Shown one piece after another: positions 46,816-54,529 of a DNA stretch of 64,000 nt. Numbering within the stretch: the stretch's first letter is position 1; each line of letters starts with the position of its first letter. Origin of the DNA: JAICJC01 sp963709425 (GTDB lineage: Bacteria; Actinomycetota; Thermoleophilia; Gaiellales; JAICJC01). Made by a program: the position numbers and the translations under genes. Below the pieces are notes generated by a model, which was not told the origin of the DNA, did no database searches, and saw only the letters and a list, made by a program, of their open reading frames with translations. The DNA is taken from assembly GCA_963709425.1 (NCBI GenBank), contig CAVPWG010000001.1, positions 496,001-560,000 on the forward strand, written 5' to 3'.

Positions 46816-48155
46816 ATGGAGCCCGAGACGCGGTACGCGCTGAGTGGCGACGTCCACATCGCCTACCAGCTCTTTGGCGACGGCCCGTTCGACCTCTTCT
46901 TCGTTCCCGGCTTCGTGACCCACATGGAGCTCCAGTGGACGCTGCCGGGCTTTTCGGAGTTTCTTGCTGACCTGGGGTCCTTCTCGCGGCTCATCCGGTT
47001 CGACAAGCGCGGAACGGGGATGTCCGATCCGGTCGCCGGCGCTCCCAGTCTGGAGACGCGCATGGATGATGTCCGGGCGGTAATGGACGCCGTGGGCTCG
47101 GAGCGTGTCGCCCTCTATGGTGTTTCCGAAGGGGCGGCAATGAGCATCTTGTTCGCGGCTACCTATCCCGAGCGGACTGCGGCATTGGTGGTTCGGAGTT
47201 GCTCGCCGCGCACGATGTGGGCGCCGGATTACCCATGGGGGCGTAGCGAGGGCGGGTATCAACGCCAGGTCGACCAGGCGCTCCAGGTGTACGCCTCGAG
47301 ATCCGAGGCTCGGGCGGCGATGCGCGCGCTTGGGATGCAAAACGACGACGAGATCGAGGCGTTCATCGATTACATCCGCCTGGGAGCGAGCCCAGGGATG
47401 CTCGAGGGTCTGTACCGCATGAACAAGGAGATCGACATCCGCGAGGTTCTTCCGGCGGTCCGCGTGCCGGCGCTGGTTCTTCATGGAAGCGACGATGCCG
47501 TCGTTCCCGTCGAAGCCGGTGCCTACACGGCGCAACATCTGAGGTCAGCCCGCTTTGTGGAGATCGCGGGGATGGGCACCTGGCCCTGCGGGGTGGGCGG
47601 ATCCAGTCCGAGATCCAGGAGTTCCTCACGAGCGTGTGGCAGACCGGCGGATGGGAGGATGCCGAGTCAGACCGGATGCTCGCGACCGTCCTCTTCACGG
47701 ATATCGTGGACGCCACGGCGAAAGCGATCGAGCTTGGGGACCGGCACTGGCGGGAACTGCTCGAGCGCCATCACGCGTTCGTACGACGCGAGCTGATTCG
47801 GTTTCGCGGCCGCGAGGTGGACAACGCCGGCGACGGGTTCCTCGCTACCTTCGACGGCCCGGCGCGAGCGATCCGCTGCGCTCGCGCGATCGTCGACGGA
47901 GTACACGATCTCGGTCTTTCCGTTCGCGCCGGCCTGCATACGGGGGAATGCGAGCTCGCAGAGGGGAAGGTCGCCGGCATCGCCGTTCACACCGGAGCGC
48001 GGGTAGCCGCACAGGCACTCGCCGATGAGGTGCTCGTGTCGAGCACGGTCAAGGATCTGGTCGCGGGGTCGGGCATCACGTTCACCGAGCGCGAAACCCG
48101 TGAGCTAAAGGGCATTCCGGGCGAATGGCGACTGTTCGCTGTCGATGACAAATGA
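46816..48155 (+). pseudogene. Alpha/beta hydrolase-class III adenylate cyclase fusion, one frameshift
   Basis: From ATG 46816 an alpha/beta hydrolase reads RLIRFDKRGTGMSDPVAG, the nucleophile elbow LYGVSEGAAMS, and VLHGSDDAVVPVEAG. At about 47578 one base seems missing: the next frame supplies HLALRGGRIQSEIQEFLTSV, including the catalytic His, and continues into a class III cyclase (TVLFTDIVDATAKAIELG, then VDNAGDGFLATFDG) ending at 48155. The layout matches LipJ (Rv1900c) of Mycobacterium, an ester hydrolase-cyclase fusion. As it stands the gene would give two broken products; a single-base indel error would explain it. Confidence 0.78.
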
Positions 48156-48233
48156 CCCACCGTGCGTCGGCGTACCCGCATCTTCACCGGGTCCCGAGGA
48201 TGCTCCGCGATGGTCGGCCGTACGATCACCGTG

Positions 48234-48509
48234 ATGGGATGGGATATCGGCTTGTCCGACGAGTTCGAAGCCTGGTTTCGCGATGACCTGTCAGACGATG
48301 AGCAGGAGGCGGTCGTCGTGGCTGTCGAGCTGCTCAAGGAGCTCGACCACGACCTCAACTCTTCCCTGGTGCGGCGCGTGAGGGGATCACGACGCCGGTA
48401 TCGGCGCGAGCTTCACGCGCCGGGCGCCGACCAACCGGTGGTGCCGTTCACGTTTGACCCAAAGCGCGGCGAGATCGTCCTCCTCGCCGGCCGCAGCACT
48501 TCCCCCTGA
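48234..48509 (+). CDS. RelE/HigB-like toxin without visible antitoxin
   Basis: A 91-residue protein resembling phage-derived Gp49/HigB-type RNase toxins: GWDIGLSDEFEAWFRDDLSD then LLKELDHDLNSSLVRRVRGS, RELHAPGADQPVVPFTFDP and RGEIVLLAGR. In usual loci an Xre-type antitoxin follows immediately; here the next gene is on the other strand and no helix-turn-helix frame is seen on either side. The start ATG 48234 sits on the family boundary. Confidence 0.65.
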   Translation: MGWDIGLSDEFEAWFRDDLSDDEQEAVVVAVELLKELDHDLNSSLVRRVRGSRRRYRRELHAPGADQPVVPFTFDPKRGEIVLLAGRSTSP

Positions 48510-48523
48510 CGTTTCGGAGCACG

Positions 48524-48970
48524 TCATGCGGACACCTGCCGCAGCCGGTCTCGAATTTCGTCCAGCGCCGCCTGCTCGGCGGGGCTCACCTGCTGCCCCT
48601 CCTCCTTGTGGGCGGCCGCGACTTTCGACGCGAGCGTAACGACGAACGTGCGGAAGTCGTTGAGCTCCTCGGGCGTCCCCTTCCGGCCGACGACGGCGGC
48701 CGCTTCGGCGATCCGCTCGAGGCCGGCGTCGTGTAGGTCGCTGGTCGAGTGGTAGCGGTGCCGGTCGAACTCGGGCTTGGCCGAGACGATCTCGTCGAGC
48801 AGCCCGCTCTGCCCGTGCTCCTTGCGGGCATCCGTGTAGGCGCGCGCGAGCGCCAGGGTCTCGCGAAACGTCCCGCCGCTGTCGGCGGTGAGCACGATCA
48901 TCCCAGCGGTGACCGGGCCCTCTGCCACCAGATCCCATTCACCCTCGTCGAAATCGCTCTTCACACTCAT
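48524..48970 (-). CDS. Hypothetical helical protein
   Basis: A 148-residue cytoplasmic protein. It reads EWDLVAEGPVTAGMIVLTAD, ETLALARAYTDARKEHGQSG and FRTFVVTLASKVAAAHKEEG, mostly alpha-helical, acidic, without known motifs. I recall similar anonymous proteins in actinobacteria but no function. The start ATG follows a GGAGGAGA-type site. It is separated from the upstream DUF7144 gene by a strong hairpin. Confidence 0.65.
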   Translation of the reverse strand: MSVKSDFDEGEWDLVAEGPVTAGMIVLTADSGGTFRETLALARAYTDARKEHGQSGLLDEIVSAKPEFDRHRYHSTSDLHDAGLERIAEAAAVVGRKGTPEELNDFRTFVVTLASKVAAAHKEEGQQVSPAEQAALDEIRDRLRQVSA

Positions 48971-48990
48971 TCAGTCTCTCCTCCAGCCAA

Positions 48991-49023
48991 GCCGAGGACG
49001 GCGCCCCTGACGCCGTCCTCGGC
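48991..49023 (-). terminator. Perfect hairpin terminator after the DUF7144 gene
   Basis: GCCGAGGACGGCG (48991-49003) pairs with CGCCGTCCTCGGC (49011-49023) over a 7-base loop, 13 perfect pairs. It lies just after the DUF7144 stop and before the next minus-strand gene, so it most likely ends that transcript. Confidence 0.75.
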
Positions 49024-49037
49024 AGCGGTTGACCGTG

Positions 49038-49433
49038 TCAGACCGGCCTCGTCGCCTCGTCCCACCGGACGATCAGAGCGTAGAGCACGACGAGCGTCAG
49101 CCCGAGCACCGTGAGCGTCCAGACGGGATACGCTGAGGCTCCCAGGAACCCGAGCTGGACGATGAACCCCAGGCTCGCGACCACGATCGCGAACCAGCGC
49201 GCCCAGGTTGCCGCCGAGAGCAACCCCACACCGGCCAGCGCCAGGATGATCCCCCAGGCGAGCGTGATCCAGCCCCACGTCGTCACGTCGAACACGATGA
49301 CCTGCTCCGGGGTGAAGACGTAGTACTTGTCGCGGAAGATGGCGATCAGACCCTCGAATGCCTCGAGAGTGCCGATGATGACCAGGAGCCATCCGGCAAA
49401 TGCGATCCAGCCCCGCCAGGCGTTATCCATCAC
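49038..49433 (-). CDS. DUF7144 family membrane protein
   Basis: A 131-residue protein with four membrane helices: WIAFAGWLLVIIGTLEAFEG, WGWITLAWGIILALAGVGLL, WFAIVVASLGFIVQLGFLG and LTVLGLTLVVLYALIVRW. The loop FRDKYYVFTPEQVIVFDVTT and the pattern of Trp and Gly match the DUF7144 family that is common in actinobacteria. Function is not known. GGGAG lies just before the start. Confidence 0.85.
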   Translation of the reverse strand: MMDNAWRGWIAFAGWLLVIIGTLEAFEGLIAIFRDKYYVFTPEQVIVFDVTTWGWITLAWGIILALAGVGLLSAATWARWFAIVVASLGFIVQLGFLGASAYPVWTLTVLGLTLVVLYALIVRWDEATRPV

Positions 49434-49881
49434 GTACTCCCTCTCTTGGGTGGCGAATTGCCTGAAACGCTAGTCGCGCGCCCGGACGCGGGCGCTCACC
49501 CAATCTGGGCGATGGCCCCCCGGTTTGAGGTAGGCCCGACTACCGCATTCTGGGACTGCCCGCGCCGCGTGGAGGCTCGATCTCGTCTCCGACACAATGG
49601 CCTCCCCCGGCCGAGGGCGAGACGCGGCGAATGACCGCGGTGCGGGGGCCGCCTGGCAGACGCCCCCGCACCCCCACGACTCCTGCCTCGCGGGAGGAAC
49701 CCTGGCAGTCTGCCCCGAGCCGTGCCGTCACGATATCGGCCGCAACGACGAATGTGATCGCCCCTATCCACCTTTTCACGATCGGCTATCGCGGGCCGCG
49801 CGGGACGGCGTTCACCACTTCTCCACCACCTGTTATCAGCCGGATCACCCTACGGATAGGCGCCGCCCATACGGTTCACGT
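49434..49881. other. Intergenic stretch without a gene
   Basis: About 450 bp in which I find no convincing gene, RNA or repeat. Open frames here show composition bias only. The stretch lies between the DUF7144 gene (minus) and the cyclic-nucleotide-binding protein (plus), so it holds both promoters; a less GC-rich patch at 49820-49870 may contain the latter. Confidence 0.5.
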
Positions 49882-50286
49882 GTGGAGGCCTCCCGACTCG
49901 CGGCGGTTCCGCTGTTCGCCGATCTCGAGGACACCGACCTCACCGTGATCGCCGCCGCCGCTCGCGAGGTCGAAGTCGACGACGGGCATACGCTCGCGAC
50001 CCAGGGCGATTTCGGGCACGCGTTGTTCGCGATCGAGAGCGGAACGGCCGAGGTCAGTGCCGATGGCGAGAAACGGGGAACGCTCGGCCCCGGGGACGTG
50101 TTCGGGGAGATTGCCGTGCTGGCGGCAGGGCATCGCACCGCATCGGTCGTCGCCACCTCACCGATGCGCCTGATCGCGCTCTTCAAGCGCGACGTCTGGG
50201 CGCTCGAACAGCAGTCCCCGCAGGCGGCCGAACGTCTGCGGTCCCTGGCGCTTGAACGCCGGGACTCCAGACTCGATCCTGCCTAG
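49882..50286 (+). CDS. Cyclic-nucleotide-binding domain protein
   Basis: A 134-residue single-domain protein. VPLFADLEDTDLTVIAAAAR opens the CAP-like beta barrel, and the phosphate-binding cassette is PGDVFGEIAVLAAGHRTASV, with the Glu and the Arg that contact the cyclic nucleotide. There is no DNA-binding domain after it, so it is a sensor or binding subunit. The start is GTG 49882; upstream codons are unlike protein. The hydrolase-cyclase fusion 2 kb upstream could make its ligand, though that is only an inference. Confidence 0.85.
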   Translation: MEASRLAAVPLFADLEDTDLTVIAAAAREVEVDDGHTLATQGDFGHALFAIESGTAEVSADGEKRGTLGPGDVFGEIAVLAAGHRTASVVATSPMRLIALFKRDVWALEQQSPQAAERLRSLALERRDSRLDPA

Positions 50287-50370
50287 CCGCGACGGCACCG
50301 GCGCGCCGGAGGGTGCTCGCCAAGCCCGACGGACGGCTCAACCGTACGGGATTTGGCTGAGCTCGGGCGA

Positions 50371-50443
50371 AGCGGACGACGGGTCTCGAACCCGCGACCT
50401 TCGGCTTGGGAAGCCGACGCTCTACCGACTGAGCTACGTCCGC
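50371..50443 (-). tRNA. tRNA-Gly (anticodon CCC)
   Basis: The minus strand folds as a full cloverleaf of 73 bases: acceptor stem GCGGACG/CGTCCGC, D arm GCTC...GAGC, anticodon arm TCGGC with loop TTCCCAA and GCCGA, T arm GCGGG-TTCGAGA-CCCGT. Loop positions 34-36 are CCC, which reads GGG (Gly). The CCA end is not encoded. The tRNA stands alone, antisense to nothing, between the cyclic-nucleotide-binding gene and a methyltransferase. Confidence 0.95.
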
Positions 50444-50552
50444 GCAAACCCCGGAAGCCCGCTCCGGAGCGGCGAGATTCTACCAGCCGCGCCGCGGGCG
50501 GAATCGGGTTTGGGCGGGCCTCCGGCCGGGAACCACCGCCGGCGGTGCCGTC

Positions 50553-51401
50553 GTGACCTCACGTCCACCCACCGCCCAGGGCGTCCATCTGGAGGGCGTT
50601 TCCGAGACCACACTGTGGACGCTCTACCAGCGCGCTGCCGAAGCCGCGCGGCCTGACCGCGTGCTCCACGACCCGATTGCGGTCGAGCTCGTGGAGGCGA
50701 TCGACTACCCGTTCGAGGAGAGATTCGGGGCGTCGGCGGGATGGGCGCAGTGGCAGGCGCTACGAGCGCGCACGTTCGACCGCGAGATCAGACGGTTCCT
50801 GCACGACCACCCCGGCGGCACCGTCGTCGCGCTCGGCGAGGGGCTCGAGACCCAGCTCTGGCGCGTGAACAACGACCAGCTCCGGTGGGTCAGTGTCGAC
50901 CTCGCACCCGTGATCGACCTCCGGAGGCGCCTGCTCCCGTCCTCCCCGCGCCAGGTGCTCGTCGCCTCCTCGGTCGTCGACCGAGCCTGGCTCGACGGGA
51001 TCGACGGAAAGCGCGGGACGCTCGTGACCGCCCAGGGGCTTCTCATGTACCTCCAGCCGGAGCAGGTTCATGAGCTGATCGCGGCCTGCGCGGACCGGAT
51101 CACGAAGGGGACACTGCTCTTCGACGCCGTCCCGCGCTGGCTCAGCGAGCGCACCCAGCGGGAACCGCTGGGCGGGCCGGCCGCCTACCGGCCGCCGCCC
51201 TGGACGTGGGGCATCGACGCCGCCGAGATCCGCCGGATCCGCACCACGCGGAACGTCGCGGAGCTACGCAGGCTGCGCCTGCCGCGCGGGCGCGGCCCCT
51301 TCTTCGGGATCGCCGTGCCGCTCCTCTCCCGCGCTCCCGGCCTCGGCGACCGGCTCTTCTCGATCATGCGAGCCCGCCTCTCGGCGGGATCGGCGGCTTG
51401 A
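50553..51401 (+). CDS. Leucine carboxyl methyltransferase-like (TcmP/PPM) methyltransferase
   Basis: A 282-residue protein of the LCM family. It begins VSETTLWTLYQRAAEAARPD, the motif ALGEGLETQLWRVNNDQLRW stands at the SAM site (GEGLETQ where most members have GxGLDTR), and VDLAPVIDLRRRLLP and VTAQGLLMYLQPEQVHELI follow. These enzymes methylate carboxyl or hydroxyl groups of small molecules or polyketides. The gene starts with GTG and is monocistronic. Substrate unknown. Confidence 0.87.
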   Translation: MTSRPPTAQGVHLEGVSETTLWTLYQRAAEAARPDRVLHDPIAVELVEAIDYPFEERFGASAGWAQWQALRARTFDREIRRFLHDHPGGTVVALGEGLETQLWRVNNDQLRWVSVDLAPVIDLRRRLLPSSPRQVLVASSVVDRAWLDGIDGKRGTLVTAQGLLMYLQPEQVHELIAACADRITKGTLLFDAVPRWLSERTQREPLGGPAAYRPPPWTWGIDAAEIRRIRTTRNVAELRRLRLPRGRGPFFGIAVPLLSRAPGLGDRLFSIMRARLSAGSAA

Positions 51402-51463
51402 CATCCGCGCACGATTGGCTACCCTCGGCTGGGGAAATGGCACGAAATGGCAGGGGAGCCGGC

Positions 51464-52378
51464 GTGAGTAGGCGACGATTAACCGTGCGCGTCGCACTGA
51501 TCTTGGTGGCAACGATGGCGGCCGCCCTCGGCGTGACCGCCGGGTCCGGCGACGCCGCGTCCGTCCCGAACCCGTGCTCGCTTTCCGGCGTCGCGCCTCC
51601 GGCCACCTACGACCACGTGGTCGTCATCTTCGAGGAGAACGCCTCTTATGGCCGCGTCGTCGGGAACGCGGACGCCCCGTACTTCAACCAGCTCGCCGGG
51701 CAGTGCGCCCTCGCAACCAACTTCCACGAGGTGGCGGGCGTGAGCCAGCCGAACTACATGGCGGCGACGGGTGGTCAGGCGACCGGGGTGGGCGTCAAGG
51801 TGAACGCCCCGAGCATCTTCAGCCAGGCGCCGTCGTGGCTCGAGCTCCAGGAGTCGATGGGAGCGAACTGCGGCGGGAAGTCGACGTTCTACAAGCGGGG
51901 CCACGACCCGGCGTACTGGTACACGCCCATCGCTGCGCAGTGCAAGGTGAACGACATTCCCGCCGCAACGTCGGCGTCGGGCCTCGCGAGCATCCCCAAC
52001 CCCCTCCCGGCCTACACGTTCATCACACCCAACCTGTGCCACAACAACCATTGGCTGAGAGGGTGCCCCCAGGCGAACACGAGCTCGGCGAACCTGCGGG
52101 CGATGGACACGTGGCTCCAGGGAACCGTGCAGACGATCGCAAGCACCGCCAGCTACCAGGCCGGACGGACGCTGATCCTGATCGCGTTCGACGAGTCGAA
52201 CACGAGCTCACCGATCATCCCGATGATCGCCGTCGCCGGCGGGATCGTGCCCGTCAGGGACGCCACGAGCTACGACCAGTACGCACTCCTTCGCGCATCG
52301 GAGGAGGCTCTTGGTATCTCGACCTTCCTCGGCAAGGCCGCCGGCGCAGCGGATATGCGCGCAGGCATGCACTTCTGA
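51464..52378 (+). CDS. Secreted phosphoesterase (phospholipase C/acid phosphatase family)
   Basis: A 304-residue exported protein with a signal peptide (VRVALILVATMAAALGVTAG). The core starts YDHVVVIFEENASYGRVVGN, the classic phosphoesterase-family opening whose Glu-Glu-Asn binds metal, continues with EVAGVSQPNYMAATGGQATG (Ser near the nucleophile position) and LILIAFDESNTSS near the C-terminus. This resembles AcpA/phospholipase-C-like phosphatases. GTG 51464 follows a GGGGAG site; ATG 51437 is an alternative. It is followed 78 bp later by another secreted phosphatase. Confidence 0.82.
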   Translation: MSRRRLTVRVALILVATMAAALGVTAGSGDAASVPNPCSLSGVAPPATYDHVVVIFEENASYGRVVGNADAPYFNQLAGQCALATNFHEVAGVSQPNYMAATGGQATGVGVKVNAPSIFSQAPSWLELQESMGANCGGKSTFYKRGHDPAYWYTPIAAQCKVNDIPAATSASGLASIPNPLPAYTFITPNLCHNNHWLRGCPQANTSSANLRAMDTWLQGTVQTIASTASYQAGRTLILIAFDESNTSSPIIPMIAVAGGIVPVRDATSYDQYALLRASEEALGISTFLGKAAGAADMRAGMHF

Positions 52379-52456
52379 CGATCTCGCTCCGGGACGTCCT
52401 CGACCGGGTAGACAACGCGCGGCTAGGCTGCCGCCGGTTCCGGCCAAGGACGGTGA

Positions 52457-54142
52457 ATGCGCAGAGGAACGGCAACAATGGCGGTCGCAGCAGCCATGGC
52501 GACCCTGGCGACGTCGGCCGCCGCGGCGGGGGCGAACCTGCTCGCGAACGGCACCTTCGAGGGCTCCGGCAGCGGCTCGCTGGCGGGTTGGAAGGGCCAG
52601 AATGCCTCGCTCTCGCTGGTCGCCGGCGACGGCGCCGGGTTCGGCGCGAAGGTGACGCGAACGGCGAGCGGGTCGAGCTACTCGATCCTCGCCTCGGCCA
52701 AGCCGGTGAAGTCCACCACCGCGGGAGCGACCTACAGGGCGGATGGGCGGTTCCAGGCCGCGGCCGGGAAGTCGGTGTGCCTGAGGCTCAAGGAGACGGG
52801 ATCTGCCAGCTCGAGCCGGACCTCCTGCGCCACCGGCACCGGAGACTGGGCGACGCTGCCGGAGCTCTCCTACGTCGCGCTCGCGGGCGGCGACGCGCTG
52901 ACGTTCGTCGTGCTGCAGATGCGACCCGTCGCGGGTGACTCGTTCACGCTCGACAACCTGAGCGTCACCGCCGACCAGGGCGGGATCGCGCCGCCGGCGG
53001 CGCTCCACGCCGTCGCCACGTCGAGCACCGAGATCGACCTCGGCTGGGGCGCGAGCCCGGGGGCCGTCGGCTATCACGTGTTCCGGGACGGCGCCGGGTC
53101 GCCGTCGGCGACGATCGACGCCCCGGCGACGAGCTATGCCGACTCGGGCCTCGACCCCGGGTCGAGCCACACCTACACCGTGACCGCCTTCGACGCCTCG
53201 CAGGAGTCCGAGCCGTCGAACCAGGCGGCGGTCACCACCCCATCCGACGACTCGTCGGTCTCGATCGCCGCCGCCGGCGACATCGCCTGCAACCCGGCCG
53301 ACCCCAACTACAACGGCGGCGCGGGCCAGAACGGGTTCTGCCAGCAGGGGGCTACGGCAGACCTGATCGCCCACGGCACCTACGACCACGTGCTCGCGCT
53401 CGGTGACGAGCAGTACGACTGCGGGTCGCTGGACGCGTTCAACGCGAGCTACGACGCAAGCTGGGGCCGCTTCGTCGGAAGGACGCTCCCGGTGCCCGGA
53501 AACCACGAGGCCAAGCCGACGAGCGACTACGGCGAGGCCGGCTGCTCGAAAAGCCAGACCGGCTACTTCACCTACTTCGCGAACCACGGCGTCGGCATCG
53601 CGGCCGGCGTGAACGGCAACGGCTACTACAGCCTCGACCTCGGAAGCTGGCACCTCGTCGCGATCAACTCGAACTGCGAGTCCATCGGCGGTTGCGGGGC
53701 CGGCTCGCCGCAGGAGACCTGGCTCCGGAGCGACCTCGTCGCCCACCCGAGCCAGTGCACGCTCGCGTTCTGGCACGAGGCGGCCTGGTCGACCACCGGG
53801 AAGACGCACGGCGTCACCGCGATGCGCCCGATCTGGGCCGACCTCGCAAACGCGGGCGTCGAGCTTGTCCTGGCCGGCCACTTCCATCACTACGAGCGCT
53901 TCGGCGACCTGAACGCGGCCGGTCAGCCGGTGGCGAACGGCGCCGGGATGCGCGAGATCGTCCAGGGAACCGGCGGCGAGAACCAGGGGCCGTTCGGGAA
54001 CGCCAAGCCGATCGCCGGCTCCGAGGTGCGGACGTCCGGCTACGGCGCGCTCGCCCTCACGCTTGCGAGCGGCGGCTATTCATGGCAGTACCTCCAGGTG
54101 GGCGGCTCCGTCGCCGACTCGGGCAGCGACACCTGCCACTGA
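52457..54142 (+). CDS. Secreted purple-acid-phosphatase-like enzyme with lectin-like and FnIII domains
   Basis: A 561-residue exported protein: signal peptide (1-25), a carbohydrate-binding-like beta domain (about 26-170, starting NLLANGTFEGSGSGSLAGWK), a fibronectin type III domain (about 180-265), and a calcineurin-like phosphatase domain. The metal motifs are AAGDIACNP, ALGDEQYDCG, PGNHEAKPT, FWHEAAW and LAGHFHHYERF, all intact. It would release phosphate from extracellular esters or glycan-bound substrates. It shares direction and function with the preceding phosphoesterase gene. Confidence 0.88.
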   Translation: MRRGTATMAVAAAMATLATSAAAAGANLLANGTFEGSGSGSLAGWKGQNASLSLVAGDGAGFGAKVTRTASGSSYSILASAKPVKSTTAGATYRADGRFQAAAGKSVCLRLKETGSASSSRTSCATGTGDWATLPELSYVALAGGDALTFVVLQMRPVAGDSFTLDNLSVTADQGGIAPPAALHAVATSSTEIDLGWGASPGAVGYHVFRDGAGSPSATIDAPATSYADSGLDPGSSHTYTVTAFDASQESEPSNQAAVTTPSDDSSVSIAAAGDIACNPADPNYNGGAGQNGFCQQGATADLIAHGTYDHVLALGDEQYDCGSLDAFNASYDASWGRFVGRTLPVPGNHEAKPTSDYGEAGCSKSQTGYFTYFANHGVGIAAGVNGNGYYSLDLGSWHLVAINSNCESIGGCGAGSPQETWLRSDLVAHPSQCTLAFWHEAAWSTTGKTHGVTAMRPIWADLANAGVELVLAGHFHHYERFGDLNAAGQPVANGAGMREIVQGTGGENQGPFGNAKPIAGSEVRTSGYGALALTLASGGYSWQYLQVGGSVADSGSDTCH

Positions 54143-54151
54143 CCGCGGCGG

Positions 54152-54490
54152 TCAGCTGACCTTCTTCACCCCGTGAACCGGCCGGCCGAGTGCCCGCCAC
54201 TGGAAGAGCGTCATCGTCGGCAGCACGTCGTCGTAGCGGACGAGCTTCGGGTTTCGCCCCACCTGCGCGGCCCGGGCGGCATGGTCGAGGAGGTCGTCGC
54301 GGTCGGGCGCCACGATCACGTGGTGGCATGCCGTCACGTAGTCGAACTCCGCTCCACAAGCGGGGCACGGCCACGGATCGGTGTGAATCGCGTACCAGTC
54401 GCCGTCGCCGGGGCCGGCGTCCTCACCGGCGAGGATCTCCTCGATCTCCGCGACCTCGTAGACCGTGGGTGCGGTGGGAACGCTGCTCAC
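54152..54490 (-). CDS. Hypothetical protein with CPxC...CHH motif
   Basis: A 112-residue protein, acidic at the start. The centre reads WPCPACGAEFDYVTACHHVI: a CxxC pair and a CHH cluster that could bind zinc. The C-terminus has LPTMTLFQWRALGRPVHG. No family is recognised. It lies just upstream of argS on the same strand order (argS first, then this gene), with 39 bp between the argS stop and its start reversed, so it is probably transcribed on its own. Confidence 0.6.
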   Translation of the reverse strand: MSSVPTAPTVYEVAEIEEILAGEDAGPGDGDWYAIHTDPWPCPACGAEFDYVTACHHVIVAPDRDDLLDHAARAAQVGRNPKLVRYDDVLPTMTLFQWRALGRPVHGVKKVS

Positions 54491-54529
54491 GGGGGCTCAG
54501 GGTAGCACCGGCCCCAAGCCGGTTGGGCG

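Noticed and set aside
50371..50443. tRNA with another identity (for example Pro or a pseudo-tRNA)
   Set aside because: The anticodon loop TTCCCAA gives CCC, and all stems pair, so tRNA-Gly is the consistent reading.
52208..53890. A 560-residue minus-strand open frame opposite the secreted phosphatase
   Set aside because: No start context, no motif, and the plus strand encodes a complete phosphatase with signal peptide.
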